Shown one piece after another: positions 10,753 through 20,200 of a DNA stretch of 64,000 nucleotides (its first letter is position 1; each line of letters starts with the position of its first letter). The position numbers and the translations under genes were made by a program. This stretch comes from DATKPA01 sp051955985 (GTDB lineage Bacteria; Planctomycetota; Phycisphaerae; WQYP01), in NCBI GenBank assembly GCA_051955985.1, contig JBQCGD010000041.1:1-64000 (forward strand), read 5' to 3'. The notes beneath the pieces were generated by a model that did no database searches, had not been told where the DNA came from, and worked only from the letters and a program-made list of their open reading frames with translations.

Positions 10753-11745
10753 TTATTTTTTGATGGCGGGGGGAACGGGGACGCCGGGGATGACTTTCTG
10801 GAGGGAGCCGGGGCCTGAGGAGGCGGAGCCGGTGATGGCGTTGACGTTGAACTGGATTTCGTTGGAGTCGGCGTCTTTGCCGGGCGCGGTGAACGCCTTG
10901 GAGCCGGCGAGGTCGTTGAGGACGGCGATGGCGCTGGTGACGGCATCGCGGACGCTGTCGGAATAGTTGGTGGGGACGTCGCCGCCGCTTTCACCCTGTC
11001 GGGCTTCCATGGCCTGGAGCTGCTGGGCGGCGAAGCTGGCAATGCGGGCGGCGGAGGTGGCGAGTTTCGTCTTGTCGACGGTTGCGCCTTTTTTGATGAG
11101 GGGATCCAGCTGGCTCATGGCGGTTCCTGCGGCGCCGATGGTTTCGTGATCGGCGGGACCGGACTGGAGCTGATCGGCGAGGGCATCGGCGGCGGTCTGG
11201 AGGGCCCCGACGTCGCCGGCGGCACCGAGGGCGCGGATGATTTCCTGCTTGACCACGCCGGAGGTTTCGTGAGCGATCGTGTTGTTGAGGGCGGTGAGGG
11301 CGCGGGTGACGGCCGCACCGCCGACTTTCATAAGTTCGGGGAGAATGCCTTCGAGGCCCTTGGCACCCCAGTAGCGGATGGCGGGGTTGGGGTTGGAGAT
11401 CATGATGTTTTCAAGTGCGGCATCGGCGGAGAGCGCTCTGGCCTCGCTGATGAGAATGGCGCCGTTGAGTTGGGCGTCGGGGTTGCCGCTTTGCTTGAGG
11501 ATCTTGGCCCAGGGTCCGTCGAGAGCGGAGCCGCCGAGCATCTGGCGGACGTACTCATTTTTCTGGACGACGTTCATTTTGTTGAGGTCATCGAGGATGG
11601 CGGTGCGGAGGTTGATGGCGTCTTTGCCTTTGGCGCCGAGCATGGCGGAAGCATCGGCCTTGTAATCGCGCGCCTGGGCGAAAGTGGCGCCCACCCCCAA
11701 CAAGATCATTCCGGCTACTGCACTCCACCGCCGCCGACACTGCAT
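10753..11745 (-). CDS. Secreted HEAT-like helical repeat protein (330 aa)
   Basis: The ATG at 11745 has GGAG 7 bases upstream and opens a signal peptide (RRRWSAVAGMILLGVGATF, cleavage at AQA). The frame is open upstream, but that part does not look like protein. The mature part is all-helical, with motifs of HEAT/armadillo repeats (NPNPAIRYWGAKGLEGILPE, SGVVKQEIIRALGAAGDVGA). An alanine-rich helical region and a proline-rich tail (PGVPVPPAIKK) follow. Function is unknown; such repeats usually bind other proteins. A stop-linked palindrome serves as its likely 3' end. Confidence 0.7.
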   Translation of the reverse strand: MQCRRRWSAVAGMILLGVGATFAQARDYKADASAMLGAKGKDAINLRTAILDDLNKMNVVQKNEYVRQMLGGSALDGPWAKILKQSGNPDAQLNGAILISEARALSADAALENIMISNPNPAIRYWGAKGLEGILPELMKVGGAAVTRALTALNNTIAHETSGVVKQEIIRALGAAGDVGALQTAADALADQLQSGPADHETIGAAGTAMSQLDPLIKKGATVDKTKLATSAARIASFAAQQLQAMEARQGESGGDVPTNYSDSVRDAVTSAIAVLNDLAGSKAFTAPGKDADSNEIQFNVNAITGSASSGPGSLQKVIPGVPVPPAIKK

Positions 11746-11965
11746 CTTTGGGCTCCGCGCGTTTGCAAAGAAGAAAGGAAAGGGAAGAACGGGTACGCCT
11801 ACGCCCTGCCAGTCGCGCAGGACCGCCTCCAAGCGGTAGCGAACCGTAACACGCGCGCGGAAATGTGTCAAGGCATTCTGCTGCTTGCAAACCCCTTGGC
11901 GGGGGGTGCTTGGCGCATTTCAACGGAGCGCTCGGCGAGCAGCGCACTTGTTCTGACGGAAGCAG

Positions 11966-13633
11966 GTGTCCTATAGTGTCCCTCTTGCGCAGAACTCTCC
12001 CAGGTGCATCTTGGCCAACACGTCCTCTCCCACGGAAACGAAGACGACTTCGTCGGCGCCGGCATCCTCCGGCGGCGTCGGCGGCATTGATACCGGCCCG
12101 CGCCGCTGGACGACGGCGGCGCTGCTGCTGGTGATGGTGCTGGCGTCGATGGAAGCGACGGTCACGGCGACGGCGATGCCGACGATCATCGGCGACCTGC
12201 ACGGGCTGGAACATTATTCGTGGGTGATTTCGATTTACCTGCTGGCGTCGACGATTGCGATGCCGCTGTATGGGCGGTTGTCGGACGTGCTGGGGCGGAA
12301 GAAGGTGCTGCTGTTTGCGATTGCGCTGTTTTGCGCAGCGTCCACGATGGCGGCGTTTTCGCGGACAATGGGGGAGTTGATCCTGCTGCGTGGGATGCAG
12401 GGGCTGGGGGCGGCGGGGATCATGCCGATCGTGCTGACGATCATCGGGGACATTTTCACGCTGGAGGAGCGGGCGAAGATGCAGGGGGCGTTTTCGGCGG
12501 TGTGGGGGACGGCGTCGTTCCTGGGGCCGGCGCTGGGGGCGTTCCTTGTGGGGACGACGCGGTTTGCGCCGTACGTGCCGGCGTGGTTTGCGCCGATGCT
12601 GGGATGGCATGTGATTTTCTGGGTGAACCTGCCGGCGGGGTTTGCGGGGATGCTGGTGTTGATGTGGAAGTACCAAGACCGGCAGAAGCCGCACTCGACG
12701 GATCTGGATTTGCCGGGGGTGGGGCTGCTGGCGCTGGGATCGACGGCGCTGTTGGCGGGGGTGTCACTGCTGGCGGGGCTGACGATTCCGCACTGGGCGG
12801 CGGCGGGATTGGCGGTGGCGGGGGTCGGGGTGATGGCGGGGTTTGTGCGGTGGGAGCGGGTGTCGGGGAACCCGATCATGCCGCCGGGGATGATGTTGAA
12901 TCGGGCGATCGGGCCGTCGATGCTGGCGTCGGCGTTGCTGGGGGTGGTGGTGTATTCGATTGAGAATTATGTGCCGTTTTTTGTGCAGGGGGGACGGGGC
13001 GGGTCTGCGGCGAGTGCGGCGGCGACGGTGACGCCGACGATGCTGGCGTGGGCGACGTCGGGGATCGTGGCGGCACCGTTGATGGTGAAGTGGGGATTCC
13101 GGCGGATGGCGACGATCGGGGCGGTGCTATCCGCCGCGGGATTGAGTGGACTGCTGGCGACGGCGCTGACGGGCGGTCCATTGTGGTGCATCACGGGGAC
13201 GCTGTTCATCACCGGCTGCGGGTTCGGATGCGGGTCGATGGCGATGCTGCTGGCGGCGCAGGACGCGGTGCAATGGCAGCAGCGGGGGATTGTCACCTCG
13301 GGGGTAACCTTTTGCCGCATGTTTGGCGGGGCGCTGGCGGTGGGGCTGTTCGGGGCATTGTTTAATATGATCAGCGCGACGCGGCTGGAACAAATGGCGA
13401 AGGGGAAGTTCGTCACAAGCGAACTGCTGAATCCGCAGAAACTCGGCGAACTGCAGAAAACACAGCCGGAGCTGCTGGCCGACGCGCAATCGGTGATCTG
13501 TCATGGGATCTGGTGGGTATTCGGGGCGATGGTGGCGGCGGGATTCCTGCAGATATTCGTTTGCCGCAAGATTTCGTCGCACAAATCGGAGCACGGGGTG
13601 ACGCGGGCGGAGATGATGGAATCGCTGGGGTGA
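11966..13633 (+). CDS. MFS drug exporter, DHA2/EmrB-QacA family, 14 TM (about 555 aa)
   Basis: After a 45-residue hydrophilic lead the protein shows TM1 ALLLVMVLASMEATVTATAM with the DHA2 signature (PTIIGDL), TM2 HYSWVISIYLLASTIAMPLY, motif A GRLSDVLGRKK and motif C-like GTASFLGPALGAFLVG. Fourteen hydrophobic segments are present. Members export drugs or small molecules in exchange for protons. The start is uncertain: GTG at 11966, or a TTG at 12011 with AGG six bases upstream that would remove 15 residues. It is monocistronic, and no TetR/MarR regulator is adjacent, so the substrate cannot be inferred. Confidence 0.9.
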   Translation: MSYSVPLAQNSPRCILANTSSPTETKTTSSAPASSGGVGGIDTGPRRWTTAALLLVMVLASMEATVTATAMPTIIGDLHGLEHYSWVISIYLLASTIAMPLYGRLSDVLGRKKVLLFAIALFCAASTMAAFSRTMGELILLRGMQGLGAAGIMPIVLTIIGDIFTLEERAKMQGAFSAVWGTASFLGPALGAFLVGTTRFAPYVPAWFAPMLGWHVIFWVNLPAGFAGMLVLMWKYQDRQKPHSTDLDLPGVGLLALGSTALLAGVSLLAGLTIPHWAAAGLAVAGVGVMAGFVRWERVSGNPIMPPGMMLNRAIGPSMLASALLGVVVYSIENYVPFFVQGGRGGSAASAAATVTPTMLAWATSGIVAAPLMVKWGFRRMATIGAVLSAAGLSGLLATALTGGPLWCITGTLFITGCGFGCGSMAMLLAAQDAVQWQQRGIVTSGVTFCRMFGGALAVGLFGALFNMISATRLEQMAKGKFVTSELLNPQKLGELQKTQPELLADAQSVICHGIWWVFGAMVAAGFLQIFVCRKISSHKSEHGVTRAEMMESLG

Positions 13634-13677
13634 GGGGAAGTTATCGGTCCGGAAACGGCTGAGGCGTGCGAAATCCT

Positions 13678-13683
13678 TATAAT
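13678..13683 (+). promoter_or_regulatory. -10 hexamer candidate upstream of the ECF sigma gene
   Basis: A perfect TATAAT at 13678-13683 lies about 58 bases before the ATG at 13741. The -35 region (near 13650-13660, GGAAAC) is not a canonical TTGACA. Confidence 0.35.
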
Positions 13684-13740
13684 GGATGTAACGGCGAGGG
13701 GTGCGGGTGCGACTAGAGAGGAAAGCACCAGCGGTTCAAC

Positions 13741-14331
13741 ATGTCTCTCGGTTGCTTTCGGATTTGTGGAAGTTTCCCAAGGAGGAAGCAGGCCGTTCTT
13801 CACGAGCAATCCACTCTCAAAGACGTCGCCCGTCGGTGGGCTGCCACCCAACCGACGGCGGCGTCGTTTATTTCGTTGCTGGTGAGCGACTTCCATGACG
13901 GGCAGGACATCCTGCAGGAAGTGGCGGCGGCGGTGCTGTCGTACGATTTTGAGACCCACGGCTGGCCGAAGGTGTTTGACGCGTGGGTGATCGGGATCGC
14001 GCGTCACAAGGTGATGGACTACTACCGGAAGCGGGGGACGGACAAGCTGGTATTCGATTCGGAGTCGATCGACCGGATTGCCGAGGCCCACGAGCGGGTA
14101 GGGGACCAGATGCCGCTGCGGCGGGAGGCGCTGGAGAAGTGCCTGGGGCGGGTGCCGGGGAAATCGCGGCGGTTGCTGGAGATGCGTTACCAGTTGGGGA
14201 TGGAGCCGAAGGACATTGGACCGCGAGTGGGGATGGCGGCGGGCGCGGTGCGGGTGTCGCTGCTGCGGATCCGGATGGCGCTGCGCGGGTGCATTGAAGC
14301 GCGGCTGGGGCGGCAGGGGGTGTGGCGGTGA
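13741..14331 (+). CDS. ECF-type RNA polymerase sigma factor (196 aa)
   Basis: Sigma-2 region: FHDGQDILQEVAAAVLSYDF followed by AWVIGIARHKVMDYYRKRG, the pattern of planctomycete ECF sigma factors. Sigma-4 region: CLGRVPGKSRRLLEMRYQLG then DIGPRVGMAAGAVRVSLLRI, a recognition helix-turn-helix. It should direct polymerase to a small regulon in response to an envelope signal. The start is uncertain because the ATG at 13741 lacks a clear ribosome binding site and the first 20 residues are atypical. It overlaps the next gene by 10 bp, so the two are translationally coupled. Confidence 0.88.
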   Translation: MSLGCFRICGSFPRRKQAVLHEQSTLKDVARRWAATQPTAASFISLLVSDFHDGQDILQEVAAAVLSYDFETHGWPKVFDAWVIGIARHKVMDYYRKRGTDKLVFDSESIDRIAEAHERVGDQMPLRREALEKCLGRVPGKSRRLLEMRYQLGMEPKDIGPRVGMAAGAVRVSLLRIRMALRGCIEARLGRQGVWR

Positions 14332-16022
14332 AGGATCCGCTGCCGTTGTTGTCGCAGTTGTTTGATGGGACGCTGACGGAGGCGCAGGCGGCGGAGCTGC
14401 GCGAAGCGATCAAGAATGATCCGCGTTTTGCGGATGAAGTGGTGATGGCTGCGGCGCTGCACAGCGACCTGCGGGATTTGCTGGCAGGGGAGCGGGAATT
14501 GGGGGCGATACCAAACGAGATTTCAGGCCTTGGGGATGCCCACATTCTGCCGGCGCTTGCGGAGGAGGAAGAATCGCCGATGCCGCGCCAGGCGCCGGCC
14601 AAGCTGCCGTACGTCCGACTGGAGCCGCGCAAGCCGAACCCGGCGCCGGCGGCGACGAGGAAGGCGGTGGGCTGGCGCACGGTGGCGAAGTGGGGGGGCG
14701 GTTTTGCGGTTGCGGCGGGGCTGATGGTGGGGATCGGGGTGGGGATGTGGATGTACATGAATCGGCCGGTGGCGCGGGTGGCGAACGCGGTGGGGGTGGC
14801 ATGGGGGACGGGGCAGGAGCCGCTGAAGGCGGGCGATCCGCTGGGCAAGTCGCGCGTGGCGATCGCGTCGGGGCTGTTGCGGCTGACGTTTACATGCGGC
14901 GCATCGGTGGTGGTGGAGGGGCCTGCGGAAATGCAATTGGATTCGGCGAACAGCATGCGGCTGCTGTCGGGCCGGCTGACGACGGCGGTGCCTCACGATG
15001 CGGTGGGGTTCACCGTGGGGACGCCGGCGGCGTCGGTGATCGACCTGGGGACGGAGGTGGGGATCAAGGTGGCGGAGGACAACCAGACGCACGTAGAAGT
15101 CTTTAACGGTCGCGCGAAGGTGGACATGCCGAACGAAGCGGGCACCGCGACGATGGCGAGCGCCGTGCTGGAACCGGCGATGGCGGTGAACGTGCACGCG
15201 CGCGGGACGACGATCGAGAAGGCGTCGCCGCAGCCGCTGGCGTTCATCCGGCAGGGAGAGTTTCTGGAACTGGCGAAGGATCCGGGCAATCGGCTGGCCG
15301 CGCTACGGACGCTGCGTGCACAATTGCTGCAGGATCCGTCGCTGCTTGCGTGCTACACGTTCGACAACCAGGGCGAGTCGCCGAACAAATTGATCAACCG
15401 GGCGCTGGCGACGGGCAGTGCGCTGGACGGCGTCCTGCAGGGCGCGACGTGGGGCCAGGGGCGATTTGCCGGAAAACCGGGGATGCAATTCCAGCAGCAC
15501 GACAGCTGCGTCGCGGTGAACATACCGGGGGATTTTCGACAGTTGACGCTGGCATCGTGGGTGAATTTCGCCGAGCTGGGGAAGGATTTCGGGGTGTTGT
15601 TTGCGGCAGACCGTCGGGTGCCGGGGTCTTTCGACTGGAAGTTTGCGATTGTGGACGGGGTGACGGAAGTGAACATCGGGGTGGCGGCGGACGTGGGGGG
15701 GGCGACGCACTACATTGGGGGCGCCTTTGACGCGACGGGGTTGAAAACGGGTTCGTGGCACTTCTGTGTGTTCAATTATGACCTGGACGCGAGGGCGCTG
15801 CGTTGCAGCATCGATGGGCGCTGGCTCGGGGCGGTGCCGGGCAAGCGCATTGACGAGCCGCAGGTGCCGGCCAGGATCGACGCGGCGCGGATCGGAAACG
15901 AGAAGCGCCCGATGCCGGACAACCGGGCGTTCCACGGGCGTATGGATGAACTGGAGATCTGGACGCGGACCCTGAGCGACGACGAGCTCAATGCGCTGTA
16001 TCGCGCGGGTGCCGTTCACTGA
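14322..16022 (+). CDS. FecR-like membrane protein with C-terminal LamG domain, partner of the ECF sigma factor (566 aa)
   Basis: The N-terminus (PLLSQLFDGTLTEAQAAELR, then DEVVMAAALHSDLRDLLAGE) resembles anti-sigma cytoplasmic domains in planctomycete FecR proteins. One TM helix (GGFAVAAGLMVGIGVGMWMY) sits near residue 130. A FecR-like beta domain follows (SGLLRLTFTCGASVVVEGPA, TPAASVIDLGTEVGIKV, VEVFNGRAKVDM). The C-terminal ~200 residues are a LamG/concanavalin-like fold (LASWVNFAEL, GRMDELEIWTRTLSDDELNA). It probably holds the sigma factor at the membrane and senses an extracellular ligand, perhaps a glycan. GTG start, overlapping the sigma gene by 10 bp. Confidence 0.87.
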   Translation: MAVKDPLPLLSQLFDGTLTEAQAAELREAIKNDPRFADEVVMAAALHSDLRDLLAGERELGAIPNEISGLGDAHILPALAEEEESPMPRQAPAKLPYVRLEPRKPNPAPAATRKAVGWRTVAKWGGGFAVAAGLMVGIGVGMWMYMNRPVARVANAVGVAWGTGQEPLKAGDPLGKSRVAIASGLLRLTFTCGASVVVEGPAEMQLDSANSMRLLSGRLTTAVPHDAVGFTVGTPAASVIDLGTEVGIKVAEDNQTHVEVFNGRAKVDMPNEAGTATMASAVLEPAMAVNVHARGTTIEKASPQPLAFIRQGEFLELAKDPGNRLAALRTLRAQLLQDPSLLACYTFDNQGESPNKLINRALATGSALDGVLQGATWGQGRFAGKPGMQFQQHDSCVAVNIPGDFRQLTLASWVNFAELGKDFGVLFAADRRVPGSFDWKFAIVDGVTEVNIGVAADVGGATHYIGGAFDATGLKTGSWHFCVFNYDLDARALRCSIDGRWLGAVPGKRIDEPQVPARIDAARIGNEKRPMPDNRAFHGRMDELEIWTRTLSDDELNALYRAGAVH

Positions 16023-16030
16023 ATTTGGAA

Positions 16031-16075
16031 GGCGCCCAGCCGGCGCCGTTAAAGGAGAATATCAGCATGCCATGA
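16031..16075 (+). promoter_or_regulatory. Hairpin, strong ribosome binding site and two-codon ORF in the DUF4337 leader
   Basis: After the FecR stop there is GGCGCC-CAGCC-GGCGCC (16031-16047), then AAAGGAG and, 9 bases later, ATG-CCA-TGA (16067-16075). The TGA overlaps a second ATG at 16072 that is in frame with the DUF4337 protein. About 90 bases on there is a strong terminator. The layout resembles a leader or attenuator, but no such family is recognised. Confidence 0.35.
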
Positions 16076-16161
16076 AGAGGCAATCGGTTGTCGGTCTCGC
16101 GGCTGCGGCGCTGCAAGGCGCCGGGGTCGGGAAGTGCGGACGAGCGATAGGCATGTTGAGG

Positions 16162-16195
16162 GCCGGAGGTGTGTGCCTCCGGCTTTTTTATTTTT
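16162..16195 (+). terminator. Rho-independent terminator
   Basis: GCCGGAGG (16162-16169), a 6-base loop, CCTCCGGC (16176-16183), then TTTTTT-A-TTTTT. This is a textbook intrinsic terminator for the sigma/FecR unit or for a short leader RNA. It lies 96 bases before the DUF4337 start. Confidence 0.85.
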
Positions 16196-16290
16196 GCGGG
16201 GTGGTGCGGAGGAATCGAGAAGAGTGGACGGTTGAGCGGCTTCGGGCCGATAATGACGACTTCAACAATTACGAAATCCGGAGCCGACCC

Positions 16291-16989
16291 ATGCATGACC
16301 CGACCGAGCATGTCCAGGAGCACGTACAGCACACCGCGGTGCATGGCGAGCATCACGAGGAACACGGGCACGGGCACGGGCCGGGGTGGATCAATGCGGC
16401 GGCCCTGACCGCGGCGATCCTCGCGGCGATGGCGGCGATCAGCGGCGCGCTTTCGAATGGACACCTGACGGAATCGACGCACAAGCGGATCGATTCGAAC
16501 GACCAGTGGTCGTATTACCAGTCGAAGTCGATCAAGTCGGCGATCATCGACACGCAGATGTACGAAGCAAGCCTCGCACATCAGCCGCCGCCGAAGAAGG
16601 CGCAGGCCAAGAAGGAAGAGTACGAGGGGGAGTTGCCGGAGATCCAGAAGCGGGCGAACGCGTTGGTGACGATTTCGGACCAGCACGTGAAGATGCACGA
16701 GACGTACGAGACGGCGGAGATGCTGTTCCACATTGCGATTGCGATCGTGGCGATTGCGGTGGTCGCGAAGCGGCGGTCGTTCTGGTACCTGTCGATGATT
16801 GGTGGGGCGGTGGGAGGGTTTTATTTTGCGCGGGCGGCGGCGCTGCCGGTCAATTCGGAGCCTCCCGAGCCGACGGAGGCGAAGGCGCCGGCCGTTCCGG
16901 GTAAGGCAGCCTCCGCTCCTGCGGAACATGGGAATCAGGAGGCGGCGGCGGAGCATGAGCACGCGCCGGCCTCGGAACCGGCCCATTGA
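16291..16989 (+). CDS. DUF4337 family membrane protein (232 aa)
   Basis: The frame is open from 15991, but the ATG at 16291 has GGAG 8 bases upstream and opens a sensible protein, and the upstream part would read through the terminator. The N-terminus is His-rich (MHDPTEHVQEHVQH, HGEHHEEHGHGHGP). Then come a TM helix (AALTAAILAAMAAISGAL), the DUF4337 core (NDQWSYYQSKSIKSAI), a coiled coil and two more TM helices (AEMLFHIAIAIVAIAVVA, FWYLSMIGGAVGGFYFA). The C-terminus is Ala/Glu/His-rich. Function is unknown; the His-rich ends suggest metal binding. Confidence 0.82.
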   Translation: MHDPTEHVQEHVQHTAVHGEHHEEHGHGHGPGWINAAALTAAILAAMAAISGALSNGHLTESTHKRIDSNDQWSYYQSKSIKSAIIDTQMYEASLAHQPPPKKAQAKKEEYEGELPEIQKRANALVTISDQHVKMHETYETAEMLFHIAIAIVAIAVVAKRRSFWYLSMIGGAVGGFYFARAAALPVNSEPPEPTEAKAPAVPGKAASAPAEHGNQEAAAEHEHAPASEPAH

Positions 16990-17104
16990 GCGGCGGCCGT
17001 TCGCCAAATTGTCGCCGTGCTGCTCGAAGGGGTTGCCTGCAGCCCCCATTTTCCCCATTTCACAGCGTGGCTGGGCCGCAATTTAGGGGCTTTTCCGAAA
17101 GTTA

Positions 17105-17133
17105 TTGACACTGTTCGGGGCTGGAAGTACATA
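17105..17133 (+). promoter_or_regulatory. Sigma-70-type promoter for the first PEP-CTERM gene
   Basis: TTGACA (17105-17110), a 17-base spacer, then TACATA (17128-17133). This implies a 5' leader of about 105 bases before the ATG at 17247. Confidence 0.65.
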
Positions 17134-17246
17134 CTCTTTGCGGAGCCTCATTTCCGCGAGGAAAGACGCTCCACCTGCCACACCTCGGACGGTGTCGTAC
17201 CTCCCTTATTTCCAGTTCCACGAAGTTGCCATGAAAGGAGAAGGTC

Positions 17247-20200
17247 ATGGCGTCCCGGTCTCATCGGTGCATTCTCGCAATGGCCACTGCGGTTGTACTG
17301 GCGGCGGGGATGAACTCCGCCCGGTCTGATACAGGCATCACGGATGACAATTACATCGGATGGAACACGACGTGGTCAGATCCGACTGCGTGGTCAAAGG
17401 GAATGCCGCCGACATTCATGGACAACGTGTTGATCCTGCCGACGGTGTACGGCGGGACCAATACGCTGACGCTGGACACGAGCGCGCAGGTGAACAACGT
17501 GATCCTAGGCGCCAACGGCGGCGGCACCGCCACGCTGGCGCTCCAGGGCGGCCCGCTTTCGGCCAATTCAATCTCCATCCTGAGCAGCGGACGCATCACC
17601 GGCATGGGCATCCTGCAGGGCGCGATCAACAACGCCGGCGTCATCACCACCAGCGACGGTATCAATTTCTTCTTCAGCGGAACATCCGCCAATGCGGGCA
17701 CCATGATCGCGACCGGCGCCAGCAGCCTCCAGTTGAACGGCTCCGGCAACAACGCGATGCTAGACAACACCGGCGGCACCATTGCGGCCACGGGCAACCT
17801 CACGAACAACAGTATTTCTGTTTCCAACCTGACGATTGTCGGCGGAAACCTGACGGCGAGCGGGTCGAACTCCACGGTCTGGGTGACGGGCACCAGTTCG
17901 CTGGCGGGCGTGACGATCTCGGGGGCGTTCAGAAGCATCGCCTCCTTGTCGCTGCAGGATGTGACGTTTGCCTCGGGGAATTACACCCAGGGCAGCACCG
18001 TGAGCCTCGCGGGAACGATCGTGAACAACGGGAACTGGACCTCGAGCGGGGGCCCTACCTCCATTGACTCTCCGGTGGCCATCAATGGAAACGGGACCGT
18101 TACGCTGATGAACGTGACGTGGGGTTCGACAAACCCGGCGGCTTCGCTTTCGATCGGTGCGGGGCAGACGATCACCGGGAGCGGGGCCATCGGCTATTCT
18201 GCGCTGAAGAATGCCGGCACGATCAGGGCCAACGGCACTTCCGCGCTGACGCTGGTGGGAGCGTACGGCGGCACGCTGACCAATACGGGCACGCTGTCGG
18301 CGATCAACGGAAATACGCTGTCGCTCGCCGGGTCGAATACCACGATCTACAACTACGGCGGGACGATTTCGGCAACAGGCGCCGGCAGCGGCAACATTCC
18401 GAGCACCGTCGATATCGGGCAGGTGAACTTGCTCGGCGGGCAGCTCTCGACGGATGCGGGCGGCCGCATTTTCATCAGCGGGCAGGCCGTGCTTACCGAC
18501 CTGACGATCAGCGGCAATCTTCTCGCCAACGGCGCCGCGACCTTCAACAACGTCGCGTTCAATGGCCAGGTGACGCAGTTCGTCACGAGCATTCTGAACG
18601 GCACGATCACCAACAATGCAAACTGGACGGCAAATTCCTCGCTGCAGGTGATCGGGGCGGTGTCTCTCGCCGGCAACGGCACCCTGACGCTGAACAATTC
18701 GGGCATCACGGCGACGACCGTCGCGTCGCTCACCATCGGCGCGGGGCAGACCGTCGCCGGCAGCGGCACCATTGCCGCCGGTCCCCTCGTCAACAGCGGG
18801 ACCCTCCGGGCCAACGGTTCAAGCCCGCTCAGCATCAATTTATACAACAGCAGCAACAGCAGCCTTCCGGTGCTGATCAACAACGGCACGATCCAGGCGG
18901 CCAATGCCACCCTCTCGATCAACGGCGGGTTCAACAGCCTCGTTTACAATTCGGGCGGCCTGCTTTCCGCGACCGGCAGCGCCGGCAACCTCGCGCTCTC
19001 CTGCCTCACCATCAACGGCGGACAGCTTGCGACCGATAACCTCGCCCAGGTCTCGCTCAACAGCGTCACGCTCGCCAATGTGACGGCAACCGGCAACTTT
19101 GTGGGGAACAGTTGCGTTTCCCTGCAGAACGTCACCCTTGCCGGCAATTACACGCAGCCTTTCGGGACCACGACGCTTGCGGGCATCAATACCCTGAACG
19201 GGAACGCCACGATCAACCAGGTGGCGCTCGGCTCTCCGGTCACGATCAACGGGAACGGCACCGTGACTCTCACGGGCGGTCTGATCAACAGCAACAGCAC
19301 GGCTTCGCTCACCCTCTCCGCGGGTATGACGTTGACCGGCAACGGCACGATTCCCAGCTACATCCCCGTCACGAACGCCGGCACGCTCCTGGCGACGGGC
19401 CAGGCAGTGTTCCACGTCAACACCGGTCTGTTCACCAATGGCGGCGCCATCTCCGCGACCGGCGGCGGCGATGTCGAGTTCGTCGGCTCGTCCGGAGTCT
19501 TGAACAACTACGGCGGCACGATCTCCGCGACCGGAGCCGCATCGCCGCAGGGACCGGCTTCCCTCGTGAACATTTCCAATTATGCCGTCAGCGGCGGGCA
19601 GATCGTCACCGATGCACTCGGCTCCATCCACGTCGCCGGCAGCACGACGCTCAATGACGTGCAGGTGAACGGAAATGTGTTGATCACCGGCTTCGGCTCC
19701 TTCACCGATGTGACGCTTGCCGGCAACATTACGCAGTCCAGCAGCTTCACGCTTGCCGGCGCGATCACCAACAATGCCAACTGGAACGTCACCTCCGGCT
19801 TCGGCGGGAACATCGCCGGAAAGGTGCTCCTGGGCGGCAACGGCACGCTGACGCTCAGCGGCACAAGCATTCAGTCCACCTCTTCTTCCGCGAGCCTCAC
19901 GATCGGTGCCGCGCAGACCCTTCTTGGAAAAGGCCAGATTTCCGTCGGCACCAATCTCGCCCTTGCCAATCTCGGCACGATCAATGCCAACACCTCCGGC
20001 AGCTTCAACATCACGATCAACAGCAACGGCAACATGAGCGTTCCCTCGATGATCAATGCCGGCACGCTGGCCGCGAGCAACGGGGGCAATCTCAGTATTA
20101 ACGGCTCCGGTGTTAACAGCATTTTCCTCCTGAACTCCGGCGGGACGATCTCCGCGACCGGCAGCAATGGCGGCTTTCACAGCAACGCATCGATCTATGG

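Noticed and set aside
16076..16160. Possible small SRP RNA before the terminator at 16162
   Set aside because: The conserved GGAAGGNAGCA-type tetraloop/symmetric-loop core is absent; only GC-rich noise and a good terminator remain.
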